From assembly GCA_041678045.1 (NCBI GenBank), contig JBAYOV010000078.1, positions 1 to 9,960 of the forward strand: DNA of 9,960 nt, in the 5' to 3' direction. A model generated the notes under the pieces. It saw nothing but the letters and a program-made list of their open reading frames with translations, did not search any database and was not told where the DNA came from. Both the position numbers and the translations under genes were made by a program. Of the stretch, positions 1 through 6,187 are shown piece by piece. Positions within the stretch are counted from its first letter, which is position 1. The number at the start of each line of letters is the position of its first letter. The stretch is from UBA2357 sp041678045. GTDB lineage: Bacteria > Pseudomonadota > Gammaproteobacteria > Burkholderiales > Rhodocyclaceae.

Positions 1-1
1 C

Positions 2-949
2 TACGGCACCATCACGATCTATCCGGGCAACTACGACGACTACATGGAAGCGTCCACCCTGGCCCGCCAGCGCCAGTCGGCCGCCAACGCCCGCGCCAAG
101 GAAAAGATCCAGGACCTGCAGGATTTCGTGCGCCGCTTCTCGGCCAACAAGTCGAAGGCCAAGCAGGCCACCAGCCGCCTGAAGCTGATCGACAAGCTGA
201 AGCCCGAGGACGTCAAGCCCTCCAGCCGCCAGTATCCGTGGATCCGCTTCGACTACGACGAAAAGGACAAGCTGCATCGCCTGGCCTGCGAGGTCGAGAA
301 CCTCACCTTTGCCTATGAGGGCATGGACAAGCCGCTGATCAACCGCTTCTCGATCGCCATCGAGGCGGGCGAGAAAGTTGCCATCATCGGCGAGAACGGC
401 GTCGGCAAGACCACGCTGATGAAGCTGCTGCTGGGGGAACTCAGCCCGCAGAAAGGCCATGTGAAGTGGGCCGAAAAGGCCAGGCCGGGCTACTACGCGC
501 AGGACCACTCGGCCGATTTTGCCGAGGATGTGAGCCTGACCGACTGGATCGCCCCGTACTCGCGCATCACGGCCGCCGCCACCGGCGAGGACAACGAAAC
601 CCTGCTGCGCGGCACGCTGGGCCGCCTGCTGTTCTCGGGCGACGAAGTGAAGAAGTCGGTGAAAGTGATCTCCGGCGGCGAACAGGGTCGCATGCTGTTC
701 GGCAAGCTGATGCTGTCGCGCCCCAATGTGCTGCTGATGGACGAGCCCACCAACCACCTCGACATGGAATCCATCGAATCGCTCAACAGCGGTCTCGAGA
801 AGTTTTCTGGTACGCTGGTGTTCATCTCCCATGACCGCGAATTCGTGTCGTCCCTGGCGACCCGCATCATCGAGATCCGCCTCGACGGGCAGATCATCGA
901 CTACCGTGGCAGCTACGAGGAATACCTCGCCAGCCAAGGGCTGGATTGA
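2..949 (+). CDS. ybiT: ABC-F family ATPase, YbiT type (5' end outside window)
   Basis: This is the C-terminal 315 residues of a duplicated-ATPase ABC-F protein. The frame is open from base 2 and runs through the ATG at 44, so that ATG is internal. It begins in the tail of the first ATPase domain (YPGNYDDYM), followed by the charged helical linker between domains (about nt 60-215) that in ABC-F proteins contacts P-site tRNA on the ribosome. The second ATPase domain has Walker A GENGVGKTT at nt 389-415, the signature SGGEQGRM at 671-694, Walker B LLMDEPTNHLD at about 731-763 and the H-loop ISHDREF near 824-844. No membrane segments are present, so it is a soluble translation-associated ATPase rather than a transporter. 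The linker and the C-terminal ending resemble E. coli YbiT more than EttA, Uup or YheS. The exact role of YbiT is poorly defined. It stops 161 nt before the next gene and is probably a separate transcription unit. Confidence 0.93.
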   Translation, partial: YGTITIYPGNYDDYMEASTLARQRQSAANARAKEKIQDLQDFVRRFSANKSKAKQATSRLKLIDKLKPEDVKPSSRQYPWIRFDYDEKDKLHRLACEVENLTFAYEGMDKPLINRFSIAIEAGEKVAIIGENGVGKTTLMKLLLGELSPQKGHVKWAEKARPGYYAQDHSADFAEDVSLTDWIAPYSRITAAATGEDNETLLRGTLGRLLFSGDEVKKSVKVISGGEQGRMLFGKLMLSRPNVLLMDEPTNHLDMESIESLNSGLEKFSGTLVFISHDREFVSSLATRIIEIRLDGQIIDYRGSYEEYLASQGLD

Positions 950-1099
950 CCGGCTCACCGGCTCACCGCTGCTGCTTGAACATCGTGCGCCCGGCTCACC
1001 CTGCCGGGTGCGGATGCACCGCACGCCGGCCGGCATTCGGCCCATCCGGCGCCGTCACCGGTCACGAACCGGGAACGGAAATCCACAATCAGGCAAGCT

Positions 1100-1106
1100 A
1101 GGAGGT
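1100..1106 (+). promoter_or_regulatory. Strong Shine-Dalgarno of the BCCT transporter gene
   Basis: AGGAGGT lies 4 nt before the ATG at 1111. It is the best ribosome binding site in the plus-strand half of the window and fixes the start of the transporter. It suggests high translation of the first gene of the three-gene unit; the two following genes have poor sites. Confidence 0.75.
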
Positions 1107-1110
1107 CTGC

Positions 1111-2742
1111 ATGACAGACAGCAAGGACCCGATGGTGCCCGACGGGGAAGTCACCCCCATCGATACCGATTACCAGATCGGTCAGGACAACATCATCGTC
1201 AACGTGGGGCCCTTCGGCCTCGACATCCACAACCGCGTGTTTGCGATTTCGGGGCTGACCGTCATCGCCTTCGTCGCCCTCACCCTGATGTTCCAGAACC
1301 ATGTGGAACCGCTGTTCAGCGGCTTGCGTGGTTGGCTGACATCGAACCTCGACTGGTTTTTCCTCAGTGCCGGCAACATCTTCGTGCTGGTCTGCCTCGG
1401 GCTGGCAGTTTCGCCCCTGGGCAGGGTGCGCCTGGGCGGCACCGAGGCAAAACCGGACTATTCCTATCTGGGCTGGTTTTCCATGCTGTTTGCCGCAGGC
1501 ATGGGTATCGGCCTGATGTTCTACGGCGTGTCCGAACCCCTGTCCCACTTTGGCAGTGCGCTGGGCGGCACCAGCGTCGACAACGGGGTGCGTACCGACT
1601 GGGCGCCGCTGGGTGCGGCCGCAGGCGACAGCGAAGCGGCCACCCGGCTCGGCATGGCCGCCACGATCTATCACTGGGCACTGCACCCATGGGCAATTTA
1701 TGCGGTGCTGGCACTCGGGCTGGCGCTGTTCTCCTTCAACAAGGGCCTGCCGCTGACCGTGCGCTCGGTGTTCTATCCGCTGCTCGGCGAGCGGGTGTGG
1801 GGCTGGCCCGGCCACATCATCGACATCCTCGCGGTGTTCGCCACCCTGTTCGGCCTGGCCACCTCACTGGGCCTGGGCGCCTCGCAGGCCAGTTCCGGCC
1901 TGCACCACCTGTTCGGCGTGCCCTTGGGCACCACCACCCAGATCATGCTGGTGATCGCCATCACCGCAATTGCACTGGTGTCGGTGGTGGCCGGTCTGAA
2001 TGCGGGCGTCAAGCGGCTGTCCGAAATCAACATGGTGCTGGCCGTGGTGTTGCTGCTGTTTGTGGTCGTCGTCGGCCCGACGCTGGCCATCGTGACCGGC
2101 TTCTTTGCCAACCTGGGCGCCTACCTGCAGCACCTGCCGGCGCTGTCCAATCCGCTCGGCCGCGAGGACGCCAACTTCACCCAAGGCTGGACGGCCTTCT
2201 ACTGGGCGTGGTGGATATCATGGTCGCCCTTTGTCGGCATGTTCATCGCCCGCGTGTCGCGTGGACGCACGGTGCGCGAGTTCATCGTCTCGGTGCTGAT
2301 CGTCCCTTCGCTGGCCTGCGTGCTGTGGATGACGGTATTCGGTGAAACCGCAATCAGCCAGGTGGTGAAGGATGGCTACAAAGCGGCAACCGAGGCCGAA
2401 CTGCCGCTGCAGCTGTTCGCGATGCTCGATGCGTTGCCACTGGCGCACATCACCTCCTTCGTGGCCATCGTGCTGGTGGTGGTTTTCTTCGTCACCTCAT
2501 CGGATTCCGGCTCTCTGGTCATCGATGTCATTGCTGCGGGAGGCAAAGTGGACGCGCCCACCGCGCAGCGCGTGTTCTGGTGCGTGTTCGAAGGCCTGGT
2601 GGCCATTGCACTGATTCTGGGCGGGGGGCTGGTGGCCCTGCAGGCGATGGCGGTCTCCACGGGCCTGCCCTTCACCGTCGTGCTACTGATGTCTACGGTC
2701 GCGGTCATCAAGGGGCTGGCGTCCGAACCACGCCCACGCTGA
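1111..2742 (+). CDS. BCCT family sodium-coupled transporter (betaine/choline/carnitine type)
   Basis: Inner-membrane secondary transporter of the BCCT family (PF02028), 543 residues, with about 12 hydrophobic segments from residue 42 to 535. The glycine stretch GMGIG of TM3 is at residues 130-134; this form is typical of Na+-coupled members. The family's aromatic substrate box is intact: HWALHPWAIY at 188-197 and the signature WTAFYWAWWISW at 360-371. Substrates are expected to be trimethylammonium or related compounds such as glycine betaine, choline, carnitine or DMSP; the sequence does not separate these. The start is fixed by the AGGAGGT site. After the last membrane helix only about 10 residues remain (ending SEPRPR), so the long C-terminal osmosensing tail of BetP or BetT is absent. 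The N-terminal tail is about 40 residues and acidic. It is the first gene of a unit with the DUF294 regulator (25 nt gap) and an exonuclease, a place usually held by an ActP-like symporter. Confidence 0.95.
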   Translation: MTDSKDPMVPDGEVTPIDTDYQIGQDNIIVNVGPFGLDIHNRVFAISGLTVIAFVALTLMFQNHVEPLFSGLRGWLTSNLDWFFLSAGNIFVLVCLGLAVSPLGRVRLGGTEAKPDYSYLGWFSMLFAAGMGIGLMFYGVSEPLSHFGSALGGTSVDNGVRTDWAPLGAAAGDSEAATRLGMAATIYHWALHPWAIYAVLALGLALFSFNKGLPLTVRSVFYPLLGERVWGWPGHIIDILAVFATLFGLATSLGLGASQASSGLHHLFGVPLGTTTQIMLVIAITAIALVSVVAGLNAGVKRLSEINMVLAVVLLLFVVVVGPTLAIVTGFFANLGAYLQHLPALSNPLGREDANFTQGWTAFYWAWWISWSPFVGMFIARVSRGRTVREFIVSVLIVPSLACVLWMTVFGETAISQVVKDGYKAATEAELPLQLFAMLDALPLAHITSFVAIVLVVVFFVTSSDSGSLVIDVIAAGGKVDAPTAQRVFWCVFEGLVAIALILGGGLVALQAMAVSTGLPFTVVLLMSTVAVIKGLASEPRPR

Positions 2743-2767
2743 AACCTCCACACGGGTAACGACTGCC

Positions 2768-4645
2768 ATGCAGATCGAACAACTGGAAATTCTCGACTTC
2801 CTGCGGCGTTACCCGCCTTTCGACAACCTGCCGGAGGACGCCCTGGAGCAGGTGGCGCGTTCGGTGGATGTACGCTACTACAAGGCCGGCAGCCAGATAC
2901 TGTCCTTCGGCGAGGAGGCCGTAGCCTGGCATGTGGTGCGCAGCGGCGCGGTGGAGGTGTTCCGCCGCAACGGTACGCTATACAACCGGCTCACCGAAGG
3001 CGGGTATTTTGGTGAGTTCGGCCTGCTGCGCAACCGGCGGGTGCGCTTTCCCGCCGTGGCGCTGGAGGACTGCCTGCTCTACCTGATTCCCGAAGCAGTG
3101 TTCAGCGAGTTGTTCGAGCATCACGAGACTTTTGCCGACCTGGTGGAAGTCGAGGACCGCACCCGCCTGCGGCACGTGGTTTCGCGTCGCGAAGACGCCA
3201 ATCCGCTGATGTCGGCCACCATCGACACGCTGGTGCAGCGCGAGGCCGTGACCCTCGACGTTTCAAGCAGCGCAGTGCAGGCGGCCCGCCTCATGACCGA
3301 TGAGGGCGTCTCCTCACTGCTGATCATCGACAACGATGCCGCCCCCGGCGACCTGCCCGGCGTGGTCGGCATCGTCACCGACCGCGATCTGCGCACCCGC
3401 CTGCTCGCCCCTGGCTTGCCGCACCACACGCCGGTGTGCGAGATCATGTCTTCCCGGCTCATTACCGTGGCCCACAACCAGCTTGTGTTCGAGGCCATGA
3501 TGCTGATGCTGCGTCACAACGTGCACCACTTGCCAGTGCTGCGAAACCACCGCCCGATGGGGGTCATCGCGTTGTCCGACCTGATTCACTACGAATCGCG
3601 CAACAGCCTGTTCGTGGTCGGCAGCATCTTCCGCCAGCACAGCGTTGAGGATCTGGCCGCACTGCTGCCCGATGTACGCAACTGCTTCAGCCGCATGGTG
3701 AGCGAAGATGCCAACTCGCGCATGATCGGCAGCGCCATGGCCGCCATCGGTCGCAGCTTCAAGCAGCGCCTGCTGGAGCTGGCCGAAGCCGAACTCGGCC
3801 CCCCTCCCGTCCCCTATTGCTTTCTGGCGCTGGGCTCGATGGCCAGACAGGAGCAGCTCATCGTGACCGATCAGGATAACGCGCTGATTCTCGACAACCG
3901 CTTCGACCCCGCCACGCACGACACCTACTTTGCCGCCCTGGCGCAGTTCGTCAGCGACGGACTGGCCCGCTGCGGCTACAGCTACTGCACCGGCGGCGTC
4001 ATGGCCAGCACCCCGAAATGGCGCCAGCCCCTGCATGTCTGGGAGCGCTACTTCAAGGACTGGATCACCCGCCCCACCCCACAGTCACTGCTCGACAGCG
4101 GCATCTTCTTCGACCTCGACGGCGTCTGGGGGCGCACCGAATGGGCTGACCGATTGCGCAGCCAGATTGCCCGCGATGCACGTGGCAACAGCCGCTTTCT
4201 CGCCTGCATGGCGCGCAACGCCCTGCTGCGTACGCCACCGCTCGGGTTCTTCAAGGATTTCGTGGTCGAATCCGACGGGCGGCACAGCCGGGCAATCAAC
4301 CTGAAGCGGCGGGGCACCGCACCGCTGGCCGACCTGGTACGGGTACACGCGCTGGCCATCGGCAGCGAAGCCATCAACAGCTTCGAGCGCATTCAGGCCA
4401 TCATCGATGCACAGATCCTGCCTCTGGGACGGGGGCAAGATCTGCTCGATGCACTGGAATTCATCTCCATCGTACGCATCCGCAATCAGGCTGCCGCCCT
4501 CGCCAGCGGACTGGCGCCGGACAACAGCGTGGAGCCGGACACCCTCTCGGATTTCGACCGCAAGAGCCTGCGCGATGCCTTCCAGATTCTCAGCAACGCG
4601 CAAAAATTCATGAAGTACCGCTACCAGCCCGGACGGGCCAACTGA
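2768..4645 (+). CDS. cNMP-binding / CBS / DUF294 nucleotidyltransferase signalling protein
   Basis: A soluble 625-residue regulatory protein with four modules. Residues about 15-130 form a cyclic-nucleotide-binding fold (CRP type) with the phosphate cassette core FGEFG at 81-85. Residues about 150-275 are a tandem CBS pair (PF00571), including GIVTDRDLR at 201-209 and GVIALSDLI at 265-273. Residues about 320-455 are the DUF294 nucleotidyltransferase domain (PF03445), related to the GlnD N-terminus, with the active-site pattern ALGSMARQE then TDQDN; Asp368 and Asp370 are the likely metal ligands. Residues about 465-615 are the helical DUF294 C-terminal domain (PF10335). The length is normal for the family. 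The start is the first ATG after the BCCT stop; its ribosome site is weak, so translational coupling is likely. By analogy with GlnD it may transfer a nucleotide to a partner protein in response to small ligands, but no substrate is known to me. Its neighbours point to control of the transporter. Confidence 0.93.
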   Translation: MQIEQLEILDFLRRYPPFDNLPEDALEQVARSVDVRYYKAGSQILSFGEEAVAWHVVRSGAVEVFRRNGTLYNRLTEGGYFGEFGLLRNRRVRFPAVALEDCLLYLIPEAVFSELFEHHETFADLVEVEDRTRLRHVVSRREDANPLMSATIDTLVQREAVTLDVSSSAVQAARLMTDEGVSSLLIIDNDAAPGDLPGVVGIVTDRDLRTRLLAPGLPHHTPVCEIMSSRLITVAHNQLVFEAMMLMLRHNVHHLPVLRNHRPMGVIALSDLIHYESRNSLFVVGSIFRQHSVEDLAALLPDVRNCFSRMVSEDANSRMIGSAMAAIGRSFKQRLLELAEAELGPPPVPYCFLALGSMARQEQLIVTDQDNALILDNRFDPATHDTYFAALAQFVSDGLARCGYSYCTGGVMASTPKWRQPLHVWERYFKDWITRPTPQSLLDSGIFFDLDGVWGRTEWADRLRSQIARDARGNSRFLACMARNALLRTPPLGFFKDFVVESDGRHSRAINLKRRGTAPLADLVRVHALAIGSEAINSFERIQAIIDAQILPLGRGQDLLDALEFISIVRIRNQAAALASGLAPDNSVEPDTLSDFDRKSLRDAFQILSNAQKFMKYRYQPGRAN

Positions 4646-4654
4646 GCGCGCATC

Positions 4655-5389
4655 ATGCTGCACCCCGGCTCACTCAACCCACCGTCCCGGCCGCAAATGC
4701 CCGACTGGCCTGCCCGTCTGCAGGCACTCGCCGCGCAGGCGCAGGATGCACGATTGAAAGCCTTCTATGCCGCCGGATGCGTCGCGGGCGACACCCCGCT
4801 CCGGAACGTGCCCCTGCTCGCCATGGACATCGAAACCACAGGGCTGAATCCGGTGCGTGACGGCATCGTCAGCATCGGCCTGGTGCCCATGGACCTGAAC
4901 ACGATCCGCGCCAGCGCAGCGCGTCACTGGATCGTACGCCCCCGCGTGCCACTGTCCGAAACCTCCGTGACCCTCCACGGCATCACCGACACCCGGATTG
5001 CCGACGCCCCCGATCTGAGCGACATCATCGAGGTCATGCTGCAGACGATGGCCGGTCATGTGATGGTGGTGCATTGTCGTGACATCGAGCGCCAGTTCCT
5101 GAACGCTGCCCTGCGCACCCGCCTCGGCGAAACCCTGGAGTTTCCGGTCATCGACACCATGGAACTGGAAGCTCGCCTGCATCGGCGCCGTGGCCCGAGC
5201 CTGCTCGGCCGCCTGCTTGGCAGAAAGCCGCTCTCCATCCGGCTGGCTGCCAGCCGGGCCCGCTATCGCCTGCCACGCTACCGCCCGCACCACGCCGTCA
5301 CCGATGCGCTGGCCACTGCCGAGTTGTTGCAGGCCCAGGTGGCCCATCGCTTTGCGCCCGACACGCCGGTGAGCACACTCTGGAAATAG
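4655..5389 (+). CDS. 3'-5' exonuclease, DnaQ / Pol III epsilon-like fold
   Basis: A 244-residue exonuclease of the DEDDh group (RNase T / DnaQ fold, PF00929). The core is preceded by an N-terminal extension of about 50 residues. Exo I is AMDIETTGL with Asp58 and Glu60; the conserved HGIT follows at 108-111. Exo III is HHAVTD at 212-217, giving the HxAxxD pattern with His212 and Asp217. The Exo II region reads VVHCRDIERQFL (138-149): where DnaQ has N-A-x-F-D, this protein has C-R-D-I-E, so a Glu (145) stands at the usual catalytic Asp position. A basic insert (RRRGPSLLGRLLGRK) lies between Exo II and Exo III. The gene begins 9 nt after the DUF294 stop with a poor ribosome site, so it is the last gene of the transporter/regulator unit. 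It is unlikely to be the replicative proofreading subunit, which normally lies elsewhere. Its substrate (DNA, RNA or a small nucleotide) cannot be told from sequence. Confidence 0.9.
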   Translation: MLHPGSLNPPSRPQMPDWPARLQALAAQAQDARLKAFYAAGCVAGDTPLRNVPLLAMDIETTGLNPVRDGIVSIGLVPMDLNTIRASAARHWIVRPRVPLSETSVTLHGITDTRIADAPDLSDIIEVMLQTMAGHVMVVHCRDIERQFLNAALRTRLGETLEFPVIDTMELEARLHRRRGPSLLGRLLGRKPLSIRLAASRARYRLPRYRPHHAVTDALATAELLQAQVAHRFAPDTPVSTLWK

Positions 5390-5451
5390 GTTCGAACAGC
5401 CCCGGACCGACCCCAGGCCAGCCAAATCCGCCGCCCGTGCCGCGAGTCGGC

Positions 5452-5457
5452 TAAAAT
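5452..5457 (+). promoter_or_regulatory. Candidate -10 element of the EIIA-HPr-EI operon
   Basis: TAAAAT, in the context CGGCTAAAATCGC, lies 33 nt upstream of the EIIA ATG in the 101-nt gap after the exonuclease gene. It stands out as AT-rich in GC-rich surroundings and resembles a sigma-70 -10 box. No convincing -35 hexamer is found 16-18 nt upstream (around 5429-5434 the sequence is GC-rich), so if it is used it may need an activator. This is a visual call only. Confidence 0.4.
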
Positions 5458-5490
5458 CGCAGCGAATACCCGGAATGCGGTACACACAAC

Positions 5491-5880
5491 ATGATTGGCA
5501 TTTTCCTGATTACCCACGCCACACTGGGCGAGTCCATGATCCAGTGTGCCTGCCATGTGCTCAACAAGCGCCCGCCCCAGCTGGTGCAGCTGGGCGTATC
5601 GTCCCAGGACGATCCGCTGGACCTGCTGCCCACCGCACGCGAGATGCTCGAATGGGTGGACCATGGTCGTGGCGCGATCGTGCTCACCGACATCTTCGGC
5701 GCCACGCCGGCCAATCTGGCGCTCAAGCTGCTCGAACCCGGCCGCATCGAAGGCATCGCCGGCCTCAGTCTGCCCATGCTGCTGCGCGCGCTCACCTACC
5801 GCGACCGTGACATGGAGACGCTGCTCCAGCGGGCCGTGTCCGGCGGCTGCGACGGCGTGATACGCATGCAGAAACAATAA
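5491..5880 (+). CDS. PTS EIIA component, mannose family
   Basis: A 129-residue cytoplasmic phosphocarrier of the EIIA-Man family (PF03610), standing alone without the IIB, IIC and IID domains. The N-terminus MIGIFLITHATLGES carries the phosphorylated histidine, His9. The second active-site motif TDIFGATPAN is at 66-75, with Asp67 matching the Asp67 known in E. coli IIA-Man. It is expected to take phosphate from HPr. No EIIB, EIIC or EIID genes follow, so a direct transport role is unlikely. In betaproteobacteria such EIIA proteins belong to an incomplete, regulatory PTS. The gene opens the operon EIIA-HPr-EI, with a 31-nt gap before HPr. The start is the first ATG giving the family N-terminus; its ribosome site is weak. 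Confidence 0.95.
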   Translation: MIGIFLITHATLGESMIQCACHVLNKRPPQLVQLGVSSQDDPLDLLPTAREMLEWVDHGRGAIVLTDIFGATPANLALKLLEPGRIEGIAGLSLPMLLRALTYRDRDMETLLQRAVSGGCDGVIRMQKQ

Positions 5881-5896
5881 CCCCCATACATCCCCC

Positions 5897-5903
5897 AGAA
5901 GGA
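5897..5903 (+). promoter_or_regulatory. Ribosome binding site of ptsH
   Basis: AGAAGGA lies 8 nt before the HPr ATG at 5912 and supports that start. It is much better than the site of the preceding EIIA gene, consistent with HPr being made in excess over its partners. Confidence 0.65.
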
Positions 5904-5911
5904 CCGCCCCG

Positions 5912-6181
5912 ATGCCGAGAGTCGAAGCCGAAATCATCAACAAACTGGGCCTGCACGCACGCGCCTCGGCCAAGCTCACCCAGACCGCCAGCCGCTTTGC
6001 CTGCGAAGTGTGGCTGGAGCGCAACGGCCGGAGGGTGAACGCCAAGAGCATCATGGGTGTGATGATGCTCGCCGCGGCCAAGGGCAGCACCATCCTGATC
6101 GACACCGAGGGCGCAGATGAAGACGCTGCGATGCAGGCCCTGCTTGCGCTGATCGCCAACCGCTTCGACGAAGAGGAGTGA
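5912..6181 (+). CDS. ptsH: Phosphocarrier protein HPr
   Basis: An 89-residue HPr (PF00381) of normal length. The active-site motif is GLHARASAK with the phosphorylated His15. The regulatory site is also present: NAKSIMG places a serine exactly at position 46. Ser46 is the target of HPr kinase/phosphorylase in organisms that have HprK, which includes many betaproteobacteria; hprK is not in this window. HPr passes phosphate from EI to the EIIA encoded just upstream. The C-terminus is acidic (DEEE), and the bases encoding it also form the ribosome binding site of ptsI, so the two genes are tightly coupled. Confidence 0.97.
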   Translation: MPRVEAEIINKLGLHARASAKLTQTASRFACEVWLERNGRRVNAKSIMGVMMLAAAKGSTILIDTEGADEDAAMQALLALIANRFDEEE

Positions 6182-6187
6182 GCGCCC

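Noticed and set aside
949..1024. Octamer repeat ACCGGCTC (949-964, again CCGGCTCACC at 991-1000) and a GTGCGG/CCGCAC hairpin (1008-1024) after the ABC-F gene
   Set aside because: Units are short and GC-rich, and the hairpin has a 6-bp stem with no T-run. It is not strong enough to call a terminator or an operator.
831..2345. A 504-codon plus-strand frame overlapping the ABC-F end and the BCCT gene
   Set aside because: It is a frame-shifted shadow rich in Arg, Pro and Gly. The overlapping BCCT frame has clear family motifs and the strong ribosome site.
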